A stretch of 64,000 nt of DNA from Alentia gelatinosa. Taxonomy: Eukaryota > Annelida > Polychaeta > Phyllodocida > Polynoidae. Every line of letters begins with the position of its first letter. Position 1 is the first letter of the stretch. The notes below the pieces were generated by a model that was not told where the DNA came from, made no database searches, and worked only from the letters and a program-made list of their open reading frames with translations. Location: positions 4,969,694 through 5,033,693 of the forward strand of contig OX465584.1 in NCBI GenBank assembly GCA_950022655.1, read 5' to 3'. Both the position numbers and the translations under genes were made by a program. Below, one piece after another: positions 11,779 to 22,764 of this stretch.

Positions 11779-12316
11779 TGTGTTCACTTATCCATCACTG
11801 TTTATCACGTTTTCGTTTATACATCGCTGTTTATCATGTTTTCGTTTATCCATCGCTGTTTGTCATGTTTTCGTTTATCCATGGTTGTTTATCATGTTTT
11901 CGTTTATTCATCGCTGTTTATCATGTTTTCGTTTATTCATCGCTGTTTATCATGTTTTCGTTTATCCATCGCTGTTTATCATGTTCTCGTTTATTCATCG
12001 CTGTTTATCATGTTTTCGTTTATTCATCGCTGTTTATCATGTTTTCGTTTATCCATCGCTGTTTATCATGTTTTCGTTTATTCATTACTGTTTATCATGT
12101 TTTCGTTTATCCATCACTGTTTGTCATGTTCTCGTTTATCCATCGCTGTTTATCATGTTTTCGTTTATTCATCGCTGTTTATCATGTTCTCGTTTATCCA
12201 TCGCTGTTTATCATGTTTTCGTTTATTCATCGCTGTTTATCATATTCTCGTTTATCCATCGCTGTTTATCATGTTCTCGTTTATCCATCGCTGTTTATCA
12301 TGTTTTCGTTTATCCT
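11779..12316. repeat. 29-bp minisatellite, about 18 copies
   Basis: The unit GTTTATCATGTTTTCGTTTA plus TYCATCGCT repeats with a 29-bp period and few changes. Because 29 is not a multiple of three and the unit has no forward stop, all three plus-strand frames stay open for 160-212 codons. These frames encode the same rotating peptide and are not genes. Confidence 0.95.
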
Positions 12317-12479
12317 AAAAAAAATGCATCACATTATTTCCTCTCCTCTTTTTACTGTATATGCTCATGATTCCACTGTATATATGTGATTACCCGAGCT
12401 ATAAAATGTATCAGTTATTTTGAGATGCCTGAAAAACTCGACCTTGTTGAGAGGTATTGGTAATAAAAACTATTTTTAA

Positions 12480-12875
12480 AAAGCCATCGCTGTGGTGATG
12501 ATCATTTCCGATTATTTGTCTTTTTTTTCTTATTTGATTGCATCAATAAAATTGATTATATCAATCCCAAAGCGTTGTAGAACACATACATGTATATCTA
12601 GCTTACAAATGGGGATAAGCATATCTGTAAGTACATTTCCCTTATAGATCAAATAATTGCAGCGTTATATGCGAATCATTTATATTAAGATAAGTTACAA
12701 GGATATGAAGTTATGTTATTCAGTAGATTTCCAAATGTAAATTGACGAGCGCGTGAGGTTAAACTCGACCAAATGTGTTGTTCGTGCATTTGGTATTAAG
12801 GATAAGTACAAGGAACCAGTTTTAACTAGGTATGAGAAAGTCACCAGGTGGTGCCACTGTGAACTGAAGGTTCTG
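12480..12875. mobile_element. decayed copy of the 4518-5014 MITE
   Basis: The strings AGCGTTGTAGAACACATA, TATCTAGCTTA, AATGTAAATTGAC and GGTGGTGCCACTGTGAACTG occur in the same order as in the complete element. The termini are eroded, and no target duplication was identified. Confidence 0.55.
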
Positions 12876-12974
12876 GTCAAGTGAAGGATGACAGACTTAA
12901 TTCCCCGATTCCTCACCAGGTGGCAGAGCCATGCGAGCGTCCCCCTCCTAGTGTTCTACTCCAGTCCCATAACG

Positions 12975-13183
12975 CCCCCCCCCCCCCTCACACATACACA
13001 TACACCCACACACACACATACACACACACACACACCCACACACACACACACATACACACACACCCACACATACACATACACCCACATACACACACCCACA
13101 CCCACACCCACATACACACACATACACACACTTACACAAACACATACACACACCTACACATACACACACCCACACACACACCC

Positions 13184-13257
<74 letters not shown>
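12975..13257. repeat. poly(C) and (CA)n microsatellite
   Basis: Thirteen C residues are followed by about 270 bases of CA with TACA and CCCA interruptions, ending in about 60 bases of pure CA. Open frames on both strands are artefacts of the repeat. Confidence 0.97.
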
Positions 13258-13260
<3 letters not shown>

Positions 13261-14373
13261 AAGTATCAATATGGAGCCATATGGGATCATTCTTTATCTT
13301 AGACTGGTGTTCATAAACGTCCGCAGGCATAACAATCGTGCTTCAGAATATTCACTCGGCAATCGCCTCTTTTATATTACTGTGCACTCCAAACTCGATG
13401 GTGTACGAGGACACAGACCAAACACTCATCAATTTCTTTCTTAGAATCTCGTGAAATTAGGAGAGATAATGTGTGTTCTTCTATCATATACTGTAGACGT
13501 ATTTGCACATCGGTCTTTATTTTATTGTTATTGATATTTTCATCATTATGATTGTTCTTATGATGATTCTTACGATTTTAGTTATTGTTGTTATTGTTAT
13601 TATCACCTGTCTTCATTGCTATGGCAACGTTATGTCGTTAAAAATTAAAAACTACTGAAACCAAAGTATAAATAGAATATATCTACAAAACTTGAATCTT
13701 CATTCTAGTGTTTGTTGGTTATATGAATTTTTCAATTGAAATATTCTTCAAAATATTTCTTTTTAAATGGGTATTATATGACGCCAAGTTCTATTCTAAA
13801 ATACGGATCAAATCTACAGTAAAACATGACGAATATGGAGATTTTGTGAACTAGCATGTGCCCTCCTTGTTGCGACCATGAATTCAAGAGTTTTCGAGTC
13901 AGAGGCCACCAATGGTGCTTCCTGTGCCGGCCACTGGCGGCGCCACCAGACTCTGGTCTACTGCAAGGTGTCGACACCTGGTGAAGGATAATACAACTAC
14001 CGCGTGGCGTCAGGGTAATAATAATCTAGGATCGTACATGTTGACTCTTTTCTCTATGCCATAGAGACCCAGGGACGATGTGGGTCAACTGTATTCAACA
14101 CTTAAAGACGACCTTATGGACGGCTAAGACTGTCTTAGCCAACAGACTTCAATATTACCAAACGATAAACCTTGTACAAGGTACAGAAAAGGATCTTCAT
14201 ATACGATCCTAGGTTATTCAACGGGCCACCAGGGAGCTGTTTCATTAGTTAAAAAACTCTTGTAGTTGCTCTCACTAACCAAATAACTGATCATAACAAC
14301 AATTTCGAATCTGATATTACAACATATTTAAGTAAAGAAAAAATGCCACAAAAAAATGTTTTAACTATATACG
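13258..14373. other. no gene seen
   Basis: AT-rich sequence, with ATT/GTT repeats around 13510-13610. No exon or transposon end that I could confirm. Confidence 0.4.
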
Positions 14374-14661
14374 TGGCTCACCCCGGCTCAGCTCCCGGCG
14401 GCTCTCTTTGATCTCAATCGGGTCGCTGTACAATGTCATAAAGTGGAGATGTGTGATCGGCAAAGGGTATAAAGCCCATAAAACAGCGACATTTTCCACA
14501 GATTCTCACCGATCCGATCACCGATTATAATCGGTAACAAGAATGTCGCTGTCTTATACCCTCAACGCCGATTGCCGATCACACTTCTCCACTTTATGAC
14601 CTTGTACAGTTTACCGAGTGAGATCAAAGAGAGCCACCGGGAGCCGAGCCGTGGTGAGCCA
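14374..14661. mobile_element. 288-bp near-complete palindrome
   Basis: The ends TGGCTCACCCCGGCTC and its complement GAGCCGTGGTGAGCCA lead into arms of well over 75 bp, including GGCTCTCTTTGATCTCA and CATAAAGTGGAG. The arms continue to the centre around CACCGATCCGATCACCGA. It is a foldback-type MITE. The same end module (CTCTTTGATCT...ATAAAAGGGGGAGG) recurs at 15745 and 16070 in the neighbouring composite. Confidence 0.85.
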
Positions 14662-16345
14662 TGGGCCGCTGGCGTGGATTCATAGAAAATAATTCAAAGT
14701 TTAATAATTTTTGATTCGAATAAGATATTGGAAATCGGTTTTCAGATTCGCCATCGCCTCTATCTCCCCTACAGATTGACATAGGCCACTTGTAAATCGG
14801 ACTAGGGGATGGGTAGCATTGCTGTTGAAACGGCCTACTCAGAATCGGGAACAGTCGGTGAAGTGCGTACAGCGACACGATTAAGGTCGGGCATAGTCGG
14901 TCATTACCCCCACGCTAGTAATGCCCGACCCGATTAAAATCGGGTCTGTGAAGTGCGTGCAGCGACCCGATTCTGACCGACCGGACGGATCCGTCGGGCA
15001 AAGGTGTGATCGGGCACAATGGTCGGGTCGCTGTCTTAAGCCTATAAGACACCGACCCGACCACTGTGCCCGATTCTACCTTTGCCCGACGGATCCGTCG
15101 GGTCTGTGACAATCTGCATCAATCGGGTCAGTGTACGCACTTCACCGACCCGATTTTATTGCTTTTCCCGACGCGTCGGGCATTACTACCATGTCAGATA
15201 TGACCGACTCTGCCCGACCTTAAGATTCCGGTGTACGCACTTTCACCGATTGTTACCGATTCTGAGCATGTCATTTAAAAAGCGTTGCCATCTATCTCTC
15301 GGTCCGATTTACAAGTGTCTTAAGCCTATAAGACACCGACCCGATGGCTGTGCCCGATTCTAACTTTCCCCGACGGATCCGTCGGGTCTGTGACAATCTG
15401 CATCAATCGGTTCGGTGTACGCACTTCACCAACCCGATTTTATTGCTTTTCCCGACGCGTCGGGCATTACTACCATGTCAGATATGACCGACTGTCCCCG
15501 ACCTTAAGATTTCGGTGTACGCACTTTCACCGACTGTTCCCGATTCTGAGTAGGCCGCTTATATAGTGATGCTATGAATCCCCTCATTCTATACCCGAGT
15601 ATTTTATACCGATTTGTAGGGGAGACAGAGGCGATTATAGATTTGAAATCCGTTTTGTGATATCTTGAATAGAAAAGAAGTTATTAAACTTTGCATTATT
15701 CCTACATATACCTATCACCTGGCCCGGGTCCGCTCCCGCTTGCTCCCTTTGATCTCAATCGGGGTAGTTTTACGAGGTTATAAAAGGGGGAGGTGTCGTC
15801 GGGAAGAGTCTACATGTCGGTGTCTTATAGGTATAAGACACCGAAGTTTTATTCCCGACTCTCACCGAGCCGATGGTCGGGATCAATCTGGAACAAATTT
15901 CGGTGTCTTATAGGCTTATATCGATGTGTAGGGGAGAAACAAGCGATCATAGATCTGAAAACCGTTTTCTAATATCTTAAATAGACCAGAAGTTATTAAA
16001 CTTTATTATTGCCTATATGTACTTATCACGCGGCCCGGGGCCCAGCCGGGCCCGGCACCCGGCTGCTCTCTTTGATCTTAACCCGTGTAATTTACGAGGT
16101 CATAAAAGGGGGAGGTGTCATCGGGAAGAGTCTACATGTCGGTGTCTTATGGGTATAAGACACCGAAGTTTTATTCCCGACTCTCACCGAGCCGATGGTC
16201 GGGATGAATCGGGAACAAATTTCGGTGTCTTACAGGCTTTATAGGCATAAGTCAGCTACATTCTTGTTCCCGATTATAATTGGTGATCGGATCGGGGAGA
16301 ATCTGTGGAAAATGTCGCTGTCTTATGGGCTTAAGTTGGAACACA
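14662..16345. repeat. composite of nested palindromes and direct copies
   Basis: The centre near 15033-15055 (GTCTTAAGCCTATAAGAC) is flanked by arms CGACCCGACCACTGTGCCCG and complement, and these by CCCGACGGATCCGTCGGG arms on both sides. The right arm from about 15318 to 15560 is a second direct copy of 15038-15270. Two more palindromes centred on GTGTCTTATAGGTATAAGAC (about 15820-15842) and its variant (about 16140-16165) are carried in a direct duplication of about 330 bp (15610-15930 and 15930-16245). The end resembles the left part of 14374-14661. No open frame is convincing. Confidence 0.8.
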
Positions 16346-16462
16346 GTGTAGACAGAGGTGGCGGCCAATCTAAGTCGAATCCACCCTCACTCCCCCACCC
16401 TCTCCACACAACCCCGACATCACAGGTGGTTCCTGAGGTCCACGCCAGGTGGCAGTGCACCG

Positions 16463-16511
16463 TGTGACGTCACAGTGAGGTAAAGGTGACGTATTCCACC
16501 AGGTGGCGCCC
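16463..16511. promoter_or_regulatory. CRE and CTCF-like motif
   Basis: A full CRE palindrome TGACGTCA is at about 16465-16472. CCACCAGGTGGCGC at 16496-16509 matches the bilaterian CTCF core consensus at every position. A weaker match (CAGGTGGCAG) is 50 bases upstream. Whether either site is bound is unknown. Confidence 0.45.
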
Positions 16512-16795
16512 TGGTACGGGCTGGGGTCATGGTACTTCCGGTCGTTACTGAGATCAGCCCGTGTATTAAGTGAGTAATGACCGTGATGTCAGGTGGGATT
16601 CGGCCGCAGAGGGCGCAATAATTATCAGTGATTTAAGTCTATCTAATTTTTGTAAATGGGCTTTTTTCTATATTTAATTTACTCAAGGGATCACGACAGA
16701 CCAGATTTTCATTGCAGTGTTTCCGAAGGAAATACAAGGAAGTATTTAGTACGAGAGTCTCTTCCAGTATTGCTACCGGGTATTATTTCATATTC

Positions 16796-16925
16796 CTATC
16801 TCACCCCTGGTATTTTCCCCATAGACATAACATTGGAAACTCGTACTCAACGCCCATGGAGTATTGTTGAAAAATGCTCAACGGGGGATGATGTCACACA
16901 TTTTGGACATGTCGCACAGGTATAG
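16796..16925 (+). mobile_element. solo end of a group III element
   Basis: ATCTCACCCCTGGTATTTTC with CCATAGACATAACATTGG and ACTCGTACTCAACGCCCATG matches the end module of group III elements. The inverted inner motif and the hairpin are absent. Confidence 0.6.
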
Positions 16926-17356
16926 TGGGTGGTTGTAACTCTCTTTTTTTCAGATATTAAAACTTATTGAAATATAGAATTATTATAGTGAAATCTATAT
17001 GTATGGCGTACTTATATATCAAAATAATTACCCTGTGGATATTTCGATCATGAGAAATATTTTCTCTGATCCATTATAATTTAATTGACAACTGGGGGCA
17101 CGGCGCCACTTGGCTGCATTTGTAAAACCTACTCCCTATTCTGGGAGCATCGCTTACAACGATTGTCAACCCCTCTCCATGGCGGTCTACTCATTGCACC
17201 AGGCAATCTCTCCCAAACTCTAAACGGCCCCGAAGAACTGTTCAAATCTGGCCACAATTTCTGTCACAGTCACCGACAGACTTTAAAAGGACCTTAATTA
17301 TTCGGTGCCCTTCTCGTCGCCCAATGGAAATTGGCCTTAAAGGCATATCGGACATT

Positions 17357-17632
17357 ATCTCACCCCGGTATTTTTCTCCATAGGCTTAACATTAGGAACT
17401 CGTACTCCACGGCCGTGAGTTTCGTGTACCCAATACTCAATGGCTTATTTGGTGATTCATTTTATCAGTAAATAATGTTATACGGGGTGAGAAAAATCAG
17501 AAACCCACTCGATGAAAATAACTTGGTCTGCACTCCACCTTGTTTGACCACAGAGCAATTCACTTAGCTTCGCTTCGTGAATTACTCTGCAGTCAAACTC
17601 GGTGGAGTACGGACCAAGCTTTTGTCATCTCG
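17357..17632 (+). mobile_element. group III hairpin element
   Basis: End TTATCTCACCCCGGTATTTT with CCATAGGCTTAACATTAGG, inverted inner motif TACGGGGTGAGAAAAA near 17491, then a hairpin from about 17520. Its arms are ACTTGGTCTGCACTCCACC and GGTGGAGTACGGACCAAG, with TTAGCTTCGCTTCG at the tip. An inverted copy with the same hairpin is at 42172-42432. Confidence 0.8.
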
Positions 17633-17885
17633 TGAGTTTCCTTCTAAATTAGCCATGAAAATTAAAACCTGCCATTATCCTGAAAATCGAATATATGATG
17701 ATCTCTAAGTGTTGTAGAAAACATGTCTAGCTTAGAAGTCAGGGTCACCCTGCTAGGTTTTGTTTCAGAGATAGATATTATGATGATATTATACAAAATC
17801 TATTGTAATTATGAAAAGATGCTTTTCACTTAGTCAAAACACATGTCATTTTCTTTAATTGTTAACAGATTATAAGGAAAGTATA

Positions 17886-18175
17886 TTATTATATACCTGT
17901 GTGCGAATGTCTATTAAGTACTGCCAGCTGCTGGGGGTGCAGTAATAATAATGTTCGTGCCCGCTGTGACTGCGACCTTCTAAGTCATTAAAATGAAGTT
18001 TTTTTTATTATTTTAAGGTACATAATAATAAGCAAACGTCCTCACTGTAAACGAAACGGTTCTTGTTCTTGGTCAGTCGCCGATTTCATACGGCCTTCCG
18101 CCCATGGCGTCAGGCCGTATGAAATCGGCAACTAACCTCGAACGATAAACGTTTCACCCACAGTAAGGACGTTTC
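17886..18175 (+). mobile_element. group IV hairpin element
   Basis: End TATTATATACCTGTGTGCGA with GCTGCTGGGGGTGCAGTAAT, inverted motif AAGGTACATAATAATA at about 18015-18030, then a hairpin with arms AAACGTCCTCACTGTAAACG and the complement. The tip is the palindrome CATACGGCC...GGCCGTATG around ATGGCGTCA. Copies are at 27651-27945 and, inverted, 37895-38182. Confidence 0.8.
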
Positions 18176-18557
18176 CTAATATTACTGCATATTTAGGTCT
18201 TAGAAATCATAGGTCACTGTCCTCGTTTTTGAGGGAATTAAAGAAAATTATATTTTTCAGTACAATCCCTATATAGATTAGTCAAATATAAATTGACCTA
18301 ATTTACCTATTGTTATGTCCAATTCATGACATATTTTACTTCGCTCATTAGTATTAGGATAAATCAAAGGGACCAGTTTGAAATGATAATTGTCAGTATT
18401 TCAAAATCACCAGGGAGGTGTTTGTAAAACTAAGAATGATGAAATAGAAAAAAAATTCTGGGTCATTCCAAGGGAAGAGACGCCGAACACCCCCAGTCAA
18501 ATTCGATTGACTCCACGATTATATTTGAAAGATAAAAGAATTGATCTTATCATATGG

Positions 18558-18884
18558 AGAAACCAAACAAGAGTTAGTCGTGTTGTTGTTTATTGCACGA
18601 CGGCAAGATCGCATAATACTGCGCAAGGCGAAGCCGAGAGCAGTAGGCCTAATACGTGATCTTGCCAGAGTGCGATGAACAATAACACGACTAACTCAAG
18701 TTTGGTTTAGAATTTATCCTACCCCGCCAGTCTAAATCACTTCTACATTAACAGATGACGTCATTTGTCAAGTGTATCCCACTAGAGCGGTATTTTTCAT
18801 TTTTCTGAACTCCAGACCGAATACTGTGACCCAATGTTAAGCCTATGGAGTTTTTTATTAGGGGTAGGATAATGGTCTTTGTTA
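18558..18884 (-). mobile_element. group II hairpin element, unrelated hairpin arms
   Basis: On the minus strand the end motif ATTATCCTACCCCTAATAAA with CCATAGGCTTAACATTGGG is followed by an inner GGGGTAGGATAAA (18710-18722). The hairpin beyond has arms ACCAAACAAGAGTTAGTCGT and complement, and GGCGAAGCC at its tip. The end module matches the elements at 7.2 and 55.2 kb, but the hairpin arms do not. Confidence 0.75.
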
Positions 18885-18889
18885 CATTG

Positions 18890-19255
18890 TCATTACCTAA
18901 AGTGGTCCGTCTTTATAGAGGACAGTCTTACAAGACGTTTAGGAAAATATTTTGATTTTGATTTTCTAAAAGGTCACATGTTTCGCCTTTTTTCAGGTCC
19001 GATGCTAGGTGGGTTCGATCCTTTGTAACAAAACATCTTCCACCAAGAAAGGAAAAAGTAAACAATAGAAACTCCAAAAAATATCTTGTCGTTATGCGGA
19101 CCACATTTAAAAAACTGACTGACCCTCCGATCGTGGTCACTGTCGCCTGAGGTTAGTCCTCATCGTAATCGTTCAGCCAATACCATTCGTAGTTTTAAAA
19201 ACACCTCCAAGGAAGCGTCATTGTGTATTGTCTGATATGTCTTTAATAGTCCTAC
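18890..19255. other. no gene seen; repeat piece
   Basis: The phrases AAAGTGGTCCGTCTTTATA and GGACAGTCTTACAAGACG recur at about 23300 as AAAGTGATCAGTCTTCACG, together with a later AAAAACACCT module (19195 and 23820). So a dispersed repeat of about 300 bp is present at both places. No gene. Confidence 0.4.
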
Positions 19256-19256
19256 A

Positions 19257-19345
19257 GGGGGTGGGGAGTGGTGGGGTGTCGTGGGGTGTGGGAGGGGAGG
19301 GGAGTGGTGGGGTGTGGTGGGGTGTGGGAGGGGAGGGGAGGTCAG
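19257..19345 (+). repeat. G-rich tandem tract
   Basis: GGGGTGTGGTGG and GGGAGGGGAGGGGAG are repeated twice. The plus strand has many runs of three or four G and could form G-quadruplexes. Confidence 0.85.
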
Positions 19346-19865
19346 CTATAAACCCAGATTACAGGGCAGGGACTTGAGGTAATCACTACTCTCTGTAGAG
19401 ACTGGGTCCTACGAGGGACAAATAACTGATATCACACTTGGCGCAGAACAATTCTCGCACTGTCATGTCGTTGGCCGACTGACTCCGGCGTTTGGCTGGT
19501 AATTTGAAACGTTCACAGAATCAATTCTGTACTCAGGTGTGAATTCCTCTCGAGGGGTGAAAATTGTCGGCCTCATGCCTGGCCCCCTGCCGGCAGTCTG
19601 CGGAAACACTTTGATTTTGGATAACGGTATTTTAAGGAGACTGACTATACTCGTCTACAAGGATCTGATCTTTTTTTCAGAATTCACATAAATTTCGTTA
19701 TTGATGTATAAGAGTTACAAGTCTCTTCAGTACGACATTTAAAGCATCATACAAAGATGCTGTGTGTGTCAGTCGTCAGTTTGACTTGTTTATATCACTT
19801 GGGCCTGACCCAGACACACGTTACCCTCATATCCCACTGATAATCGAGGTAAGATATACATAATA

Positions 19866-20398
19866 AGGACTGGTCTTGTGTACGAGTGGCCATACTCTCT
19901 CTGTAGTTGACGCGTAGTAATATCCGAGCGATTAGCGAGGATATTACGTTGTCAACTACAACGACATTACGGTCACTCGTATACAAAACTAGTTGTTATT
20001 GTATTTATTACCCACCTACAAGATTAATAACAAGTCTATTGCAATCAAAAAGTTTCTGTAAGACATTTAGTTCCAGACACCACAGCACTGTCAAGCGTGG
20101 CAGTAATTCCATATAAACTTATACCAATGATAAAGTCTGTGATTTCAACATGCAAAGTGCGTTATGACAGTAATTTCTGATGGTAATTGGGATTATTCTG
20201 CTTGATTCTAAATAATTAGCATTGAATAAACATTCAAGAAACTTATTTCGAAGTACATGATGATTTGACCTCATTATGGACAGAACTATTTCTCTGGAAT
20301 CTCCTGCAGGAGATTCTGATATACCAGAATCTCCGGGTAGCTGTTTCCAGGTGCCCTATACATTTCCTAGGGAGACTCCGTAATAGGTGGGTAATAAA
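19866..20398 (-). mobile_element. group I hairpin element (full-length)
   Basis: On the minus strand it starts with TTTATTACCCACCTATTACG and has a body of about 380 bp. The inner motif GTAGGTGGGTAATAAATACA is at 19998-20017, and the hairpin at 19866-19995 has TACGAGTGGCCAT/GTCACTCGTA arms and a TAGTAATATCCGAGCG centre. It is the best copy for defining both ends of this group. Confidence 0.75.
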
Positions 20399-20631
20399 GC
20401 ACATGAGTAGCACTGTTACCTTAATACACCTCTGCAACATCAAAGACGCCACATATGAACAAGCCAGTTAGTAGGTAGATTAATCACAATATAGTATGTA
20501 GAATGCAATGAGCCAACAACTAGGTTGGAAATGTCTTTGCCTGACTATTCTCCGAGTCGCGGAGTAATCTCATGATAACGAATTTCAGTATAAAATATTT
20601 GATAATTTTGCACGAACCTCGTACAGACCCT

Positions 20632-21165
20632 ACCCTTCACCGCCTCCCTCCCCATCCTTACCTCCCCCACCCTAGCTCCCCTAGACAATCTCTCCTAACC
20701 TACCTCCCCTATCCTACCTCCGCTACACTACCTCCTCTACCTTACCTCACTCCCCATCCTTACCTCCCTACCCTACCTCCCCTACCCTGCCTCCCTTCCC
20801 CTACTCTACCCTACCTCTCCTACCCTACCTCACTCCCCATCCTTACCTCCCTATCCTACCTCCCCTACACTACCTCCTCTACCCTACCTAACTCCCCATC
20901 CTTACCTCCCTACCCTACCTCTCCTACCCTACCTAACTCGCCATCCATACCTCCCCTACTCTGCCTCCCCTACCCTACCTCTCTTACCCTACCCTACCTC
21001 TCCTACCCTACCTCCCCTACCCTACCTCACACCCTATCCTTACCCTCCTTACCCTGCCCCCCTACCATGCCTCCACTACCCTACTTCCCCCACACCTGCC
21101 TCTCCTATCCAGCCCTACCTCCCCCACGCTGCCTACCCTACCTTGCCTACCATGCCCTTCCTGTG
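20632..21165 (+). repeat. CCTACC polypyrimidine minisatellite
   Basis: Blocks of CTACCCTACCTCCCC and CACTCCCCATCCTTACCTCC repeat irregularly over about 530 bases. The 202-codon open frame across it (L/P/Y/T/S only) is a consequence of composition. Confidence 0.95.
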
Positions 21166-21259
21166 ATTAGGATTCCCTAAAAAACATCGATGCTGCCTTT
21201 CAGCTATTTGATACACTCAAACATTGCTTCATTGGACAGCGACACCAACTTTTATCATT

Positions 21260-21620
21260 TCTTAATTGTTCCCAGATTTCCCGGTAGTGGCGGTCCCTCA
21301 CATGACGTCATCCAGGGAACGCCCGGCGCACGGGCTGACTTCGGACCATCTCTCCACCTGGCGAGAACAATCCGAACTAATGACAGGTCTGTGGCAGACG
21401 ACAATGAGACCCGTTCCCGCCAAAAGCTCTGTAACCATGGCGCCATTAACGTCACATCCGGGAGCCGTCAGCGGGGCGGCAGACGACGCCGCCGCTCTTT
21501 TGTCGGCGTTTTTAGCGCGGCTTTTGGCGCCATTGTGAGATGTGGTAATTACAGGCAAAATGTCGTCTGCCATAGTTCCAATATTGACAGGGCGTCGTAG
21601 AGGGCGCTGCAAGCGGAAAC
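21260..21620. promoter_or_regulatory. CpG-rich island with CRE and E2F motifs
   Basis: The stretch is much richer in CpG than its surroundings. It carries a full CRE (TGACGTCA at 21303-21310), an E2F-type TTCCCGCCAAAA at about 21414-21425, and several GGCGCC/GGCGCCATT strings. Overlapping open frames on both strands (up to 178 codons) are typical of high GC and have no domain I recognise. It could be a promoter, but no splice-bounded exon was found beside it. Confidence 0.45.
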
Positions 21621-21639
21621 CCCCGTGAAATAATGGCCG

Positions 21640-22760
21640 CTTTGTTCGCTGTAAGGTTAACAGGTACTGGTGTGATTGTAGTTCATATAATGGCCACCAG
21701 GTGGGGTGTGGCAGGATTTCAAGGATGGGCATGGATTGAAATATCAAGTGTCCGTATTGGATGATACATGTTTGATTAATGTAACAATCTGAGCTTCTGA
21801 AACACCTGTGATTTGATAGAAATTTTTTCCACACATAATTTAGTGTTTCAGACTCAATAATCAGGTGAAATATAAAAAAAATAGCTCACATACTCGCCAT
21901 TTTGTATTGGCGATTCCGGAAATCGCCGCGTTTCTCGCTTGGTGTCTCTCTGGTTTCTCCTCCCTCCTACCACAGGGACTGTGTTTCGAAGAAAAAAAAC
22001 CCTTATTCCTTCGGAGACCTCTTTGTTTTTCACTGTTAAAGGTTCGTGTATGTTTATGATAATCAAAATATCATATTGTCGCAGGTATGTTTCTATTTCA
22101 AATATTTTATCGTATTTCATATAGGAAATCCTCTCCTCTCATATGATTTATTCTAATATAGGATCAACTCCGATGGGTGCTGGCTTTCTGTCATACCGAG
22201 AAAAAAACCGCATCGTCTGCAAAAACATAAATTCATTTAAGGTACAACAGTTGATTCTTCCTCCATTCTGTTGAATTTTCGTTTCTTTTCTCTCTCTGCC
22301 TATTCCACACTCTCCTATCAAAAGGGAGGATGTGTCATGGTCATTGTAGAACACCTCACCTCACTGTAAGCCGTCACAGTTGAGTGATTTCCCTGTGCAG
22401 AGAACCAAAGATCTCTGTCGTTCGTGGCTGGTAGATGAATACGTGTGTCTGGTGAGAGATGTGGCCTGGAGGGAGGATTGTGTCAATAAAGCAGCCTGTG
22501 GTTTTAATGTGTATGATTCCCACAAGGACGATCTCTTTATAGAAATTAATCTGCAGTCCGCTGGGGGCCATTTTGTGGTGTGTTTATTTACTTATCCATT
22601 TTTTGTCTGCAGGTGTATCCTGTTGGGTACATTCGTATTTCTAAAAGGTGGTGAGATGTATTTTCGACGACTGAAAATTCTGTTCTGTCAGATAAATGGA
22701 TCGCTCTCGTTTTGTAAAGTGTTCTTTCTGTATAAAGAGACCTGGTTCAGAGATATACAA
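21640..22760. other. no gene seen
   Basis: The segment 21870-21930 (AGGTGAAATATAAA, ATAGCTCACATAC, GGAAATCGC) recurs at 30130-30215, so it is part of a dispersed repeat. A 138-codon open frame at 22380-22796 has no recognisable domain and runs into the next MITE. Confidence 0.4.
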
Positions 22761-22764
22761 GAGT

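Larger units (their letters stand above)
17340..18410. mobile_element. AGGCATATCGG MITE split by two insertions
   Basis: The left end AGGCATATCGGACA (17341) and later strings in the order of the 4518-5014 copy show one element. It is interrupted first by a group III element (17357-17632) and then by a group IV element (17886-18175). The right terminus is eroded after CAAAATCACCAGG. The nesting gives relative age: the host element is older than both hairpin elements. Confidence 0.7.

Noticed and set aside
18990..19025. GGGTTCGATCC resembling a tRNA B box
   Set aside because: No A box, acceptor stem or cloverleaf can be drawn around it.
20572..21180. 202-codon proline/leucine-rich frame
   Set aside because: Caused by the CCTACC minisatellite. 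No start context or splice support.
21298..21834. 178-codon minus-strand frame over the CpG island
   Set aside because: Frames overlap on both strands as expected in GC-rich DNA, the N-terminal third is AT-rich and unlike the rest, and I recognise no domain.
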